A stretch of 64,000 nt of DNA. Source: Mixophyes australis (lineage: Eukaryota; Chordata; Amphibia; Anura; Limnodynastidae). The position numbers and the translations under genes are program-made. The notes below the pieces were generated by a model. It made no database searches, was not told the origin of the DNA, and worked only from the letters and a program-made list of their open reading frames with translations. Of the stretch, positions 47,181 to 59,029 are shown in pieces. The stretch is taken from positions 179,349,448 through 179,413,447 of the forward strand of contig JAVHZZ010000005.1 in NCBI GenBank assembly GCA_036250195.1, given 5' to 3'. Position 1 is the first letter of the stretch. Every line of letters starts with the position of its first letter.

Positions 47181-47819
47181 GTGACCTCCATTTACAACAG
47201 CTCCTTCTCTTCTGTTCTCGATGCTGCTTGCCCCACCACCTCCGTTTTTCTTCACTCTTCCAACAATGCCACGCTAAGCTCACACACTTCCTTAAAAAAT
47301 ATTCACACAGTGTCGAACTCCACTGTAGGAAATCTCATTCCCTGGATGATTTATTTCACTTCAAGTTTATTCTCTCCCCTACTACAGTTCTACCGCTCTT
47401 TCTCTGTTTCTACTTCAGGATCCCCTTCCCCATCTTCTCCACTCCCCCAGGGCTCCATTCTTGGCCCTCTGCTCTTCTCTCTGTACACTTCCTCACTGGG
47501 TAAGCTTATCAGTTCCTTTGCCTCCAGTACCACCTCTATGCTAACGACACAAAAATCTGTCTCTCATCTCCTGACCTCTCCCCTACCCTCCTCACTAAGG
47601 TATCCCGCTGCCTCTCTGCAATCTCTTCCTGGATGTTCCAACGGTTCCTTAAACTCAATATGGCCAAATATGAACTTATTGTTTCCCTCCCCTCCCATCC
47701 CCTCCATCACTATTGGTAATACCAAAATCTCCTCCATTCCCCAAGTTCACTGCTTTGTTGTCATCCCTGACTCCTCCCTCTCCTTCACCTCGCATATCCA
47801 ATTCCTTTCCCAATCCTGA
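47181..47819 (+). pseudogene. L2-like reverse transcriptase fragment with altered catalytic box
   Basis: The open frame carries [19 protein letters not shown], the conserved non-LTR reverse transcriptase block, then shifts frame. In the shifted frame, positions 47537-47548 read YAND where the active enzyme has YADD (the sister copy at 8518-8529 has YADD). Loss of an active-site Asp plus the frameshift makes it inactive. Confidence 0.8.
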
Positions 47820-47840
47820 TGCTTTTATCTCCGCATTATA

Positions 47841-48764
47841 TTGCTCTCTATTGATGCCACCAAAACTCTCATCCATTCTCAAATCACTTCCTGCCTTGAT
47901 TACTGCAACCTCCTCCTAACTGGACTCCCCCGCTCCCATCTCACTCCTCTTCAGTCCATACTCAATGCTGCAGTGAGACTAATCTTTCTCACTCACCATT
48001 CAACTTCTGCTTGCCCTCTCTGTAAAGCTCTCTACTGGCTCTCCCTCTCCTTTAGAATACTCTTCAAGTTCCTCTCCCTCACCTACAAGGCCCTCTCCAT
48101 TCATACTTCCTCTTGCACTCTATGGTCATCCAAAGACCGCCACCTCACCTTTCATCTGGTTACCACGTCCCACTCCTGCATTCAAGATTTCTCCTGTGCT
48201 GCCCCCTGCTATGGAACTACCTCCCTTGTTCTATCAGGTTTTCCCCTAGTTTGCAAACCTTCAAATGATCCCTCAGAATTCACATGTTCAGGATCGTCTA
48301 CCCTTCCTCCGTTTATCCTCTCCCTTCCCCTCCTCCTCCCTCTTTCTTTATCATTCCTCACCTATCATTTTCACCCTCTCTCTTCCTCCCCTCCTTATTT
48401 CACCAGCCCTTGTTCAGCTCTCGCTCCAGATTACCAGTTCCCTTACTCTCTAATCACCTTTCTATACACCCATCAGATTTCCTCTCCCCCCGACTCCTCC
48501 TGTTGTTTGCTTTTAGTCTGCCCCCTTGTAAACTCATGTAAACAGGGTCTTCTACTCCTTGTGTCCTCCTCCTCCTGTCACCTTCCTGTTGCTGCTAGCA
48601 CCCCAACTTCATTCCTCAAATTCTACTCTGGGCTTCTGCCTTGGTCTTCTCCTCTCCCTTCCCCTCCATTACTGGCTCTGGTCCTGCTGCTTGTGCCCAC
48701 ACTGCTGGATCCAGGCCCATCCTACTTTAGTCCACTTCCTATCTCTCTTTCATCCCATTTCTGA
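47841..48764 (+). pseudogene. L2-like LINE C-terminal coding region and 3' UTR
   Basis: A long open stretch. Only the first part (IDATKTLIHSQITSCLDYCN, then PRSHLTPLQSILNAAVRLI) is genuine LINE protein, corresponding to the region after the polymerase. From about 48250 onward the frame is a Ser/Pro/Leu-rich translation of C/T-rich 3' UTR and is not evidence of a larger protein. Confidence 0.7.
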
Positions 48765-48967
48765 CTCTCAAGCGTTACTTTATTCATTTATACCTCCCTG
48801 TTCGTTCTACCTGTCCTCAGCCGGACTGTCAACTCAATTCCAATTTGTTTTGTCTTTGTACCTCCCTGTACGCCGTGTTCTGTTTTGTCCTATGTACAGC
48901 ACTGCGGACCCTTTGCGGCACCATATAAATAAAAGATAATAATCATAATAATAATAATAATAATAAG

Positions 48968-49580
48968 GCCCATTGGAGATTTGATAATACCTTGGTGGGT
49001 TAGTCTGAGCCTGCTATATTGCCAGCAATCAAATGAAAGTTACCTCCATCCCAGTTTAAAATGTAAAATATATAGATTTTGTGTATTATATAATGTATAG
49101 ACAATCCAACCTTCAAGTTGAAGCCTGAAATTTCCTGTGACTGCACATCTCGCCGCATAAACGCTCTGAGATATTGAAATACAGAATACTGGATATGGAC
49201 ATGCAAATAGTGGAAAGAACTCATTGAGGGCTCACAACACAAACTGGCACTAGGTTGATCTACTCTATGAACATTACTATGTATATGCTACTCCCATTCA
49301 GTGGGATGCATTAAGTAATATGTCTACCTCACAAAGAGAGCCTGGTGTTTGTGTTGCATCAACTCAATACAAATGAGTGTTGTATCTGAATACAGAAACA
49401 AATAACTCTGAATACATATGATTAACACTAAACACCATTCTATAAAATCATTTGCTTATACTGATTAAAATCATCACTATAAGTATTATTATAATAAGAC
49501 TTGTGGTGGGAGATGTGCAAAAATATAAAAAGAATATTGGGTGGTAAGTTCATTGGGATTTCTCTGGTGGACGTTTCATC
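48968..49580. other. Non-coding DNA
   Basis: Nothing was recognised. Confidence 0.4.
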
Positions 49581-50318
49581 GGGCTGAGTCATTAAGGCAC
49601 GCATACTGAGCGCATCGTGCAGTTGTTCTCGACGACACATAAATCAGCTCTGCATACTCCCGGAGTCAACAAGGAACGGATCTCAAGATACGTGTGGTGT
49701 TGACTATGGGTGTAGGTTCACTCTGACCAGACACTGCAGAATGCATACAATAGGCATGTGGAATATGAAATCTCAACATAACACACAGAAAAAAAAATAT
49801 TAATCAATTAATTTTACCTGTCAATAATATAGTCATTTATGATTAGAAATGGAAATTGTCTAAGAAAATATTTTTTTTATCATTTATTTTTCCCGTTGAT
49901 AAACATTAGGGTTAGGCTGTCCTTAATGTCTGCTGTACATAAAATACATTTTTACAGTTACTCCTGATTGCAGACACATGTATAGCATGCATATGATACT
50001 GACTCAGGACTTAGACTAGACCCTTAGTTAGTGCAAGAGATACGGCAGAAAAGCAAGAAACTTTCACACACAAAGAGCTCCATTCCGACGTGGCTGCATT
50101 CGCTTGAGTTTGGCACGTCCACATTGGGCATCGAGTATGGGCACACGCCCCTTCCCCGCCCTGCTGACTCCCCGAAATCGTAGACCGTCGGAACTGTCAT
50201 TTGCATTGGCATAAGCAGCGGACTTGCTTTCATTGACGAGTGTCCTCGTTCTGGGCATGCGCAGAATGGAATTGCGTACGATACGCATAAAAAACAGATA
50301 CGTCCCTCAATGACTGAA
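49581..50318. mobile_element. Harbinger-like MITE (long form), copy 1
   Basis: About 740 bp, beginning GGGCTGAGTCATTAAGGCA and ending CCCTCAATGACTGAAG. It is homologous over most of its length to 56913-57652: shared CATGTGGAATATGAA-type and GTCTGCTGTACATAAAAT blocks, a run of AAACGCCC/CGCCCCTTCCCC-type sequence, and a GCATGCGCAGAATGGAATT-type right part. It has no coding sequence. Confidence 0.65.
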
Positions 50319-51401
50319 GTGAAATGTATTCCAATCTTGGGTCAAATTAGAAGTGGGAATCTTATGCTCAATCAAGGCTAAACTTTTTAACTGAAGCTGA
50401 GTAAACATGTATAAGTTTTCATTTTTTCTTTGTGCTAGTGTTTCATTATTGTAATCTGTCTATGAATTTATTAATTGGGTAAGCAATATTTCAAAATGGT
50501 CCACATGAAAAAGTCCTCAAAATGTTGCCTTTTGGACTGTACTGGATACTGCTTAGGATTCATGGCTTTTTGTGGATTTCATGTGTTTAAATTATGAAAA
50601 CCTTAAGGATATTTTTGTGTTAATTGGGCCACCTACCTAGATACTATATTAGAAGCATATAAAACGGTACATTGACAGCATGTCTGTTTCAGCCACTAAA
50701 ATAAAACAAACACACCAAAAAAGCCCCAAAAATACCTATGAGCCATAAAATTGCTATTCTAATTCATTTTTGTTTTACAGTTATTTTATTTTCATAACAA
50801 AGAAAATGAAATATGATTTCTGATATAATTGAGTTTTCTTTTAACAAATGGGACAACTTGGATGTGTTAATCATCCATTTTATATTTCCTAATTTACTAT
50901 AATCAAAATACTTATTATTTGATTCAAATTATTTTAGTCAATGTAGCAACCTTTGTTTCTGGTTACATGATTGATTTTTATTTTAGCAGTTTATTTCCTG
51001 CTCTTTCTCTCACACATTGTCATTACTCTCCTTGTCATTACTTATGACTGAACACATTGAGATGCATTTAATGCATCTCACTTATTTTCACAGCTGCAAG
51101 GATGACTCTGGCAGGGAATAAAATGAGTATATGAAATTGACCTAAAGACAAGGACTGTGATAATATCAGTTTACTCCCTATGTGTATTTTATAAGAAGCA
51201 GAATGCATGGAATATCAATCCTGGGGTTGAGTAGGATTTATACTCGTCAGCCTCCGTTGTGTGAAGGGAATTGTTGGATTTATTCATTAGGAAATGGATG
51301 CTTTATGTGCAACAAAGGGTTTCTCTCAGGGCCATTTGGGGATGCATTTATTTATGTTTCTTCTATTAGGGCACATTGGTTGTTTTGCAGTTAAATACAA
51401 T
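50319..51401. other. Non-coding, A/T-rich DNA
   Basis: Nothing was recognised. Confidence 0.45.
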
Positions 51402-51705
51402 GGGCCTGAGTCAGTAAGGAGAGTAAAGCAAAAAAAAAAAAAAAGGAGTAAGTTTGCTCCTGGACAAACGATGTTACAATACAAGGGGTACAAATTAGTT
51501 TATTTTTTTGCACACAAGTTAAATACTTGCAGGTTTTTTCATGTAGCATATAAATACTTTTTTTACACAGAAGTTTAAAGTTGATCTAGGACATGCCCTA
51601 TCTTAAATATAAATCTGTCCCCACATTTCAAATTTACTCCCCCCCTCCAATGCAACATGGTTTTGCTCCTTTTTTATGCTTTGCTCTCTTTAATGACTCA
51701 GGCCC
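51402..51705. mobile_element. Fold-back MITE family, diverged copy C
   Basis: The termini are GGGCCTGAGTCAGTAAGGAG and the complement of GGGCCTGAGTCATTAAAGAG. The left half keeps the family order CTCCTGGACAAACGATGTTA, ACAAGGGGTACAAATTAGT, TTGCACACAAGTTAAATACT. The right half is shorter and pairs less well than in copies A and B. No clean target duplication was seen. Confidence 0.65.
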
Positions 51706-51764
51706 ACATGTTTGCCTTGAACGAATGGTTCAAGCCAACAGCTTTAAGTATTTCAGTTATACCG

Positions 51765-51865
51765 CTTTCATACTGCCACCCCGGCAATATCCCGGGTTTT
51801 TCAAGCCGGGTTTTTGCCGGGGCTCGGAACCCAGAAACTGGGCCGGAGGGTCAGGCATCTGACAT
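51765..51865. repeat. GC-rich patch with CCCGGGTTTT repeats
   Basis: Short inverted words (CCCGGGTTTTT, AAGCCGGGTTTTTGCC) stand out in A/T-rich DNA. It is probably the end of a transposon of unknown type. Confidence 0.4.
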
Positions 51866-52652
51866 GGAACTTAGGATGCCTCTGAAATGCCTTAAAATCA
51901 TCATGTTGATATATGAAAATTGCAATCACAGTCTATATTTACAAAGGAGAATTAAATTGTTTGAAAAAGTAGTAATCTACAGAAGGAAATATTGTACAAA
52001 CAAATGCTAGGAATGTTTTTTGAATATTCAACACAGACAGGTGCAACCAATGGTTTACATGTAGGATCATATTTTTCTGGAATAAGTTTTAAATTAATAT
52101 GTATGAAATGGAAATGTGCTGTATTAATATACTGCTATTATATTTAACATGCTTATTTATACAATTAATTTAGGACAGAGATGAGTATATGTACAAGCTG
52201 TGTACATTAAACATAATATATTCATACATTTATAGAATAGTATAATTTGAAACAAATCAGACATATGTTTGTATATAACGTTTTTTGATTGGTGCAACAA
52301 AGTCAGATGATGGAACATGTAATGTAATTGACCCTTTTGGTGTATGACTGCCAATTTTACATTGAGCTATATTTTTTCCAATAAATTTTTTCTACCTAAT
52401 ACAATTAACAATCTAAATTTTGGTGATTTGGACACTGATGAAAAATGTATTACAGTTACAATATACACAATGAATGGGCACTGGTACTGAAATTAAGCTC
52501 GCCTATTTCTGATTGGGATTTGCAAAGATGATTTCATAGATAGTAGGTAATTTTAAGCAACATATGATGAACACGATAGATAGAAAAAAATATATGATGA
52601 TATTAACATTTTAATCTGTTTGTATTTTTACACATAATCTAATCCATAGTTG
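51866..52652. other. Non-coding DNA
   Basis: Nothing was recognised. Confidence 0.4.
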
Positions 52653-53777
52653 CCTACTCTCCTGGAATGTCCGTGAGACTCCCGAATCTTTGGGATTCCC
52701 CCGGACTCTTGCAGCCTGCTATGGAAGTCAAATAATTGGATGAAGTAGGGTTAATTGTTTAATATTGCTTTACCGTGCGACTGTGATTAGTACACTACGG
52801 TTAAATAACGCAATCACACAGGAAAACAACACACACACATTTACATTTACACTTACATTTGTAAATAGTACACATTTAATTAATAAAGTTCCAACTCACA
52901 TCAGTTTGTTAGAAAAATTTAAAGGTTATTTATGAAAAGATAAATTTACATTAAAGGTATTTATGGTTCAGGTCCTAACAAATGTATTGTGTTTGCGCTT
53001 ATATGATTTCTCATTGCACCAGCAGAAATACGCTGTTAACAGAGTAGCGATCGAACTTAGAGATCACTAGTTATGAATAAAATAAGATTGATACTCTATA
53101 ATACTGTAGGCAGCACATGTTTATAGGTTGTTTTAAACTGAATTCAGTCAGTTCCCTCAGGCATGTCATGTGCTCAGCTGTTGTAGTGAGATGCCCCCAC
53201 CTTTGGAGAGGAATCCTTTGAACTGATCTATGATCTGCATTGTCCTGGACTGACTTGACCCCTGGATCAAAGAAGAAAGTTTATCTTTGTGTACATTGTG
53301 ACATCATCACTGTTTTTTGTTGACTCAAACTGTATATAAGCAAGCCCCTGTACCAGTAATAGATCTTCCTTGACTGCAGACTACAAGACTGAATCTGGGC
53401 CTGGGTCCAGGGGGCACTTGCGTAATGTATTCAGATATATTTTCCTGTAAAATGCTATATCTTTAATGCATCATCATGGTTTGCTGTTATCTTGCTATCT
53501 TTTGGTATTAAATCTCTTGTGGTTTGGAACCACATTAATCGCATTGGACAATATTTATTGGCAGCGACAACATGAATATTACACTGTCCTCTTCGTTAGT
53601 GAAATTGGTGGGAGTGTCTCTAAATGTGTCATTCTGGGCCTACCCCCTGCTATAATTAGGCTAAATGTGTAACTTTTAGCAGAGAGTCAGGCCTAAAGAG
53701 ATGATTCACATGGCCAAGCCCCCAGGGTGGAGCCCCTTCCTGGAAAGCTTGCTGCCAAAGTTGGCAAGTATTATCTA
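52653..53777. mobile_element. Possible DNA transposon with TAGTTGCC...GGCAAGTATTA ends
   Basis: The left edge ATAGTTGCCTACTCTCCTGG and the right edge ending AAAGTTGGCAAGTATTA are imperfect inverted repeats. The left part contains CTGGAATGTCCGTGAGACTC and the right part is GC-richer with GGTGGAGCCCCTTCCTGG. No coding region was found. The edges are plausible but the interior may contain unrelated sequence. Confidence 0.4.
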
Positions 53778-54149
53778 AACAGATAATAGAGGTGAAAATA
53801 AGTCTGATTAAATATAAGCCACTAATAACAGAACAGTTTGTACTTACCTAAGCCAGTGATTTGAGATGTAGGACTGAAAATATGGCAACACAGTGAGAAA
53901 GTCAAAAATAATTAAAAAAGATTCGTCACCAGATCCTATGTTATTATTTGCTTTACTATATAGTGCTTTTTAAGTATAAACAAAAAAAAAGGATGTGAGT
54001 GAGGTAGAGTAAATGTGAAAATATCATTGTTTTCTAACAAGCTGATTATCCACAAGGCATTTCAATGTATTCCTTAAACAAGAAATATGTATAAGTGCAA
54101 TTTTCATACATTCATATGTCAGAGCAATTCCCCTCTCACTGACTGAATT
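53778..54149. other. Non-coding DNA
   Basis: Nothing was recognised. Confidence 0.4.
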
Positions 54150-54365
54150 GTATGGGGGAAATAGAATTGCCCGCATTTCACTGCGGAGTGCCTATGGAAC
54201 GGTTGTGAAGGCACTCTGTGGCGATCTAACATCGCAGATTTTTCCTCACTCCCCACAGGAGTCTGCACAGGAAAGTCTGTGATGCTTGAGTACCCACAAG
54301 TGAGTGCAGCCAGACATCGCTGTGATGTACTCAGTTTATTTTGGGGAACTGAATTCCCCCCCTAT
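54150..54365. mobile_element. Small MITE-like element
   Basis: The edges GGGGGAAATAGAATTGCCCG and the complement of GGGGGAATTCAGTTCCCC form loose terminal inverted repeats around 180 bp that are richer in CpG (CATCGCAG, CATCGCTGTGATG). No target duplication was found. Confidence 0.4.
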
Positions 54366-54889
54366 AAAGGCAGGCTAAGATATCAAGAGCTGAAATGACC
54401 TGTTATTTTAGTTCATGGCAGTGTTTGACATTGTTGTAATAGTTCAACAGGATAATCAAAATGTGTTTATATTTCAATACCAATACAGCGCCACATCAAG
54501 TTTTCCATAATGCCACACAGTATATAAAAGATTAAAGTTAATGATATTTAGGCTTTAAAAATGCTCTTATATAGTTTACATGATAGCAAACCTCACCTTT
54601 TTAATCACTTTTTTCATACTGTACTCTAATAAAATTTGAGTGTCCAATCTTAAATAATACAATATCCTGATTAAAGTACCATTTTAATCATTGTAAAACA
54701 AAAACACTTACCTGAAAATATAATTCTAATTAAAATGTGAATGTGTTGGATATTTTTCAAGGTGGAAATCTAAATTATATACAGATGACATGACACCCAA
54801 CACGCAATGATGTTCTTTCATTAAAGAATAAATAAATGAAACTGACAGCATGGTTGTAATGCATCTCTGCTATTGTGTGCTTGTCTCTA
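54366..54889. other. Non-coding, A/T-rich DNA
   Basis: Nothing was recognised. Confidence 0.4.
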
Positions 54890-55011
54890 TAGTTCTCTGT
54901 TTGAATATTTTGGATATTGACCTTGGCTTGATTTTTTGGTTTTTGCTCATACTCTGTTGGCCCAGACCTTTGGCTTGCAATTAGACCTTGCTCGAACTCT
55001 GACTGCCTCGA
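54890..55011 (+). repeat. LTR-like remnant, left part, split by the hAT element
   Basis: The C/T-rich wording (GACCTTGGCTTG, GACCTTTGGCTTGCAA, GACCTTGCTCGAACTCTG) continues in the same style directly after the hAT element (GACTTTGCTAGAACTCAG, GACTTTGTTCTTGGA). The two pieces therefore belong to one older repeat, probably a gypsy LTR. Confidence 0.5.
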
Positions 55012-55019
55012 CTTTTGGA

Positions 55020-55673
55020 CAGGGGCGGATTGGGAACTTAAAGTGGCCCTGGAAAAAATTATTGAAGTGGCCTCATGTCGGCGGGACCAAAATAACTGTA
55101 GGTGGGGCCAACACAAAAGTAGGCGGGATTTAGAACTACAGGAATTTGGTTGTAGTAACATTTAGGAAAACCTAGATGTGATGACTTTACACACAGTGGG
55201 TCATCTCTAAAGCCATGCAGGGCAAATGTATAGTATACTATAGGCAGCCCCCTCTTAGTATAGTATAGTATAGGTAGCCCCCCAATAGTATAGTATAGGT
55301 AGCCCCCCTTAGTATAGTATAGTATAGGTAGCCCCCCAATAGTATAGTATAGGACCCCCCCTTAGTATAGTATAGTATACTAAGCCCCCCTCACTTACCT
55401 TCAGTTGCTCTGAGCAGCGTCTCTTCTCACATCAGGTAGACAGGAAGTGAAGTCAGACTTCCTGTCTGCCGAACAGCACCGTGGGAGCCTAGCAATTGGC
55501 TGCCTGTTGCTGCCCACTGAACACCAATATTTTAGATTGCTTTCCTGTACGTGCCCCCCCGCCGCATCCAAACGCACCCCCCAGGGAAAATCTGAGGTGG
55601 CCTCCAGGTGGCCTCGTTAGGCATCGGCCTACCGGAAAACTTCCTTGTAAGGTTTATGGCCAATCCGCCCCTG
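55020..55673. mobile_element. hAT-type MITE with exact 8-bp target duplication
   Basis: It starts CAGGGGCGGATTGG and ends CCAATCCGCCCCTG, which are exact inverted repeats of 14 bp. CTTTTGGA is repeated exactly at 55012-55019 and 55674-55681. 654 bp with no coding sequence. Its interior has a GGCGGGACCAAAAT left part, a small minisatellite and a GTGGCCTCGTTAGGCATCGG right part. It sits inside an older LTR-like repeat. Confidence 0.9.
55235..55385. repeat. Minisatellite in the hAT MITE
   Basis: Units of TAGTATAGTATAGTATAG followed by GTAGCCCCCC, with variation in the number of the 5-bp AGTAT/ATAGT block. About five units. Confidence 0.85.
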
Positions 55674-55681
55674 CTTTTGGA

Positions 55682-56400
55682 CGTAATTTAGACTTTGCTA
55701 GAACTCAGCCTGATCTGACTTTGTTCTTGGATTTTGAATTCTGTTGTATACAATTCTTTATGGACCTTCTCCCAGGCCCATGTCTGCACTCTATCTATTG
55801 TACACTGTGGAGCATAAGGCCCATGTCACCTTATAGGCACTAGATCTGTACAGCATTAATGGGCCTAAGGTCCGTGGTACCAGTAGGTGGTTGAAGGATT
55901 TCCCTTATTGGGTGGAATAACATTTAGGCTTAGTAGCCATTGTGGACTATTTGTTTGTAAACACTGTTGGGCACATTATACAGGAGTAGCCTGTGGGGAA
56001 AAGTTAATTCAGGCACTAGGCCTGCTGAGACAAACATTGGCACTATGCCTGGCATCAGTATAGGAGGTAGCCCTGTGATTGAGCTCCTGGTAGTTGCAGA
56101 CGATCATCAGACAGGATCACCCGGTGAGTATCATTGTTCGGTTTTGTGTTTCTCTAGGTGGGCCCCCAATTAAAAAAACAGGTGTCAGCAACAGGAGTAG
56201 AGTGCAGATTCTCTGCATCATCACCCAGGGCTCTCCCCTTCTGTATTATTTAATTCAAATAATAGTTGTTGCTACTCCCCTAGGCCGAAGCAATGTGTGG
56301 GGAAATATGTTGAGGAGCCGGTACGAATGATAGGTGGACCGATCATGAACAGGTAAGAACTCTGTATCCGTTTGTCGCACCATAAGTTACTGCCAAGTTG
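55682..56400 (+). repeat. LTR-like remnant, right part, and adjoining repeat DNA
   Basis: Continues the interrupted repeat from 54890-55011 to at least 55760. Beyond that, words such as GGCCCATGTCACC, GGGCCTAAGGTCCGTGG and GGCACTAGGCCTGCTG make a loose tandem texture. A donor-like GGTGAGTATC lies near 56122 and an acceptor-like TTTCTCTAGGTGG near 56155, but no coding exon is evident. Confidence 0.35.
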
Positions 56401-56912
56401 TTGTTTTGGGACCTGTCTTTAAGAGATAGAAACACCCCCTGTGGAGTTCTAGGACCTGTCCTTTTCTGTGTTTTCTTATCACAGGCAAACATGCAGACAA
56501 AGGGATAGTAGATTAAACAATTAGGGGCAGGTATTGTTCTGTTTCTGTACAGCAGAGTGGCTTTCACAGAGCTTTGTTAAACAGGAGATGTCACAACTCA
56601 GAGACATTATATTTAAAGCCATAATGCAGTGATCTGTAATTAAACAAATAGCTCTATCTGTAAGAACGTTGCACTAAGTTAACAGAGCCATGCTCTTTCA
56701 GGCATGTTACAGTTTTAAAAATACAGTATATACAAGTTTAAACATAATCAGAATAAAAACACGATTGGGACATCTTGGGAATCAATACAATTTATAGCCC
56801 ACATTTTGTGAGAAATGAAGTACAGACTCGTTGAGTTGTTGAAATGTAACCCCCGTTTCATCAAGTTCCTAAAAAATGTGTTTGATTTTCACTTGAATTT
56901 TGCTCACATTAA
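56401..56912. other. Non-coding DNA
   Basis: Nothing was recognised. Confidence 0.4.
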
Positions 56913-57652
56913 GGGACTGATTCATTAAGGCATGAAAAATGAACGTATTGTGCGTTTTCTTTAAAAGAAAATGATGTAAACCGGGCATACGCATGTCCGT
57001 ATTCAACTACAAGTGGATCTGAACAAACGTCCCTTGTTGAATGCTGGTATAGGTACGCTCTGTCATATTGAGACAGACACAATACACTGCTGAGTACATA
57101 CAATATATATGTGGAATATAAAGTCCCAGCAGAACCCACAGAGAAAAAGGTGAATTACTGTCACCTGTTAATAATATAATCATTAATGAAAAAACATTTC
57201 CATGAAACACATTTATCAGGATGTTATTAATGTCTACTGTACATAAAATGCATTTTTACAGTTGCTTTTGATTGCAAATACATGATGTATAATGCATACA
57301 ATCACTCTGCACTTACACCTGCCCTCTAGCTGGTGCAAGTGTTATTACAGTAAAACACATACCTTAGGGACGCCCAAAGCTTGATTCGGACGCTGCTGCG
57401 TAAGTTTCAATCAGGCGCTGCTGTGTGTGTTCGAGCTTGACACGTTCATACTGTGCATTGATTACGTGCAAACGCCCATTCCCCTCCCCGTTCTGCCCAT
57501 GAAATCATAGCCAGTAGGAAGTTGCCTTTGCGTTGGAAGATGAATTGGATGTTCTTGTGTTCACTGACATATAGTTAATTTCTGGCATGTGCAGTGTGAT
57601 TTAGCGCTAAATACGGCACATATAGGCATTTACATTCCTTAATGAATCAGGC
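56913..57652. mobile_element. Harbinger-like MITE (long form), copy 2
   Basis: Its termini GGGACTGATTCATTAAGGCA and CCTTAATGAATCAGGC are inverted repeats. It is homologous to 49581-50318. Internally both carry TGTGGAATAT, TGTCTACTGTACATAAAAT or close variants, and a GC-richer right part. The termini share the GATTCATTAAGG core with the fold-back MITEs, so both groups may use the same transposase (inference). Confidence 0.7.
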
Positions 57653-58182
57653 AATGTGGAAAAAGGTGTAACATGACTGATCTTGATTTCAGGCTTTATA
57701 TGACAAACAGCTGCAATTTCAATAAGGTGTTATAAACGTATTATATCCACTGTATACTAATATGTCACTGTGACACAGATTAATAAGATCCCCAGAATTG
57801 TAACAATTTGGAAATAATAATAAACTATCTAACAAGCAATATAAAAAAACATAGATTATGTTATTACACAGATAGAATTATCAAAGTACAAATTTGTGAC
57901 CGTTGTTAGACAGAGAAATAAAAAACGGACTACATGCTGGTTTTAAAATTATTTTATTTATAGCACAATTCAAAAGTTTATATTAAGTCATATGTGAATA
58001 TATAGTATATTTCACTGAATATATATGTATATATACATCAGAACAATATTTTATTTTAAATACAGTTAACAATGTATGGTTTTAAGTAACATTGTTTCAG
58101 CTCAGAGTGCCCCAATCAGAATATTATTCCCTTTTCTTTTGTTTCTGAGTTGAGCTTATTCCTAAATATGTATTATTATATC
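57653..58182. other. Non-coding, A/T-rich DNA
   Basis: Nothing was recognised. Confidence 0.4.
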
Positions 58183-58198
58183 AATAATAATAATAATA

Positions 58199-58239
<41 letters not shown>
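58183..58239. repeat. (AAT)n microsatellite
   Basis: About 19 AAT units with one AGT interruption. Confidence 0.95.
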
Positions 58240-58680
58240 CATCAATTATCTTCAGTGCGGATTAGTTTGTCTGCTTTGGTTGTTTCCTTGCACTAATATG
58301 TTGTGAAATAATCATTCACTCTTCTTATTTGTAGTTTTCTTATTACTGTACTAACAAAGCAACACAATACTCTGACATATCATTTCTTTATCCCTATGAT
58401 AGCTATTTTAAAATTATCAGCAATCAATGGCAGTTTCCACAGTCTTGCCAATTGATCATTTTTCATTTTCTTTACCTCTCTTTTGATGCAGGCTTTTTCA
58501 GATATCTAACTAGAGACAATATTTTGTAAACTATACTTATTATTGAAAATAAAATACATTTCACATATCTCAATGACATTATATATTTTTTAACCATTAA
58601 TATTTTTAGTGAGAAGTATTTTGTTTCAACAAATGGCTTTTTAAAACACTAAAAATTATATTTTTTGAATATAATAAAGA

Positions 58681-58681
<1 letters not shown>

Positions 58682-58768
<87 letters not shown>
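58682..58768. repeat. (AT)n microsatellite
   Basis: About 43 dinucleotide units with a single GT interruption near 58725. Confidence 0.95.
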
Positions 58769-58770
<2 letters not shown>

Positions 58771-59029
58771 CTCATAAACAGCACTTCACAGTACTGCATT
58801 AATTAGACTTGCCAGAAAAGTTATTGTTTCTATGGTAGCAATAATCTCTGAGGCTCTGAAAAATAATACTTGAAGGTTTAATTTAGAGATATTCTTGCTC
58901 TTTGATACTCTTTCCAGGCTTGATTCAGATTACTGCAAAAATATATTTTATCATTCTTTGCGTCTCTCATTAATAAATGGTAAGATCCTATTATTGTACA
59001 TCTTAGCTGATCCCATATTGTCTTCGTGA
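58769..59029. other. Non-coding DNA
   Basis: Nothing was recognised. Confidence 0.4.

Larger units (their letters stand above)
46010..48967 (+). mobile_element. L2-like LINE, longest copy, plus strand
   Basis: It runs from a C/T-rich 5' region, through an endonuclease-like part at about 46450-46900 (ALRNNRSAIN, then RPGDRPGGGVV) and the reverse transcriptase at about 47180-47720, to a DYCNLLLTGLPRSHLTPLQ block at 47898. It ends with the 3' UTR, ACTGCGGACCCTTTGCGGC, and a tail of ATA units at 48935-48967. Reading frames are broken many times. It has the same organisation as the minus-strand copy at 7500-16070. The 5' limit is uncertain. Confidence 0.8.

Noticed and set aside
48265..48939. Overlapping Ser/Pro/Leu-rich open frames
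   Set aside because: They lie in the C/T-rich 3' UTR of the L2 element, which is poor in stop codons in several frames.
54775..55161. 128-codon minus-strand open frame
   Set aside because: It crosses the boundary of the hAT MITE (55020) and the older LTR remnant, so it is a chance fusion of repeat sequences.
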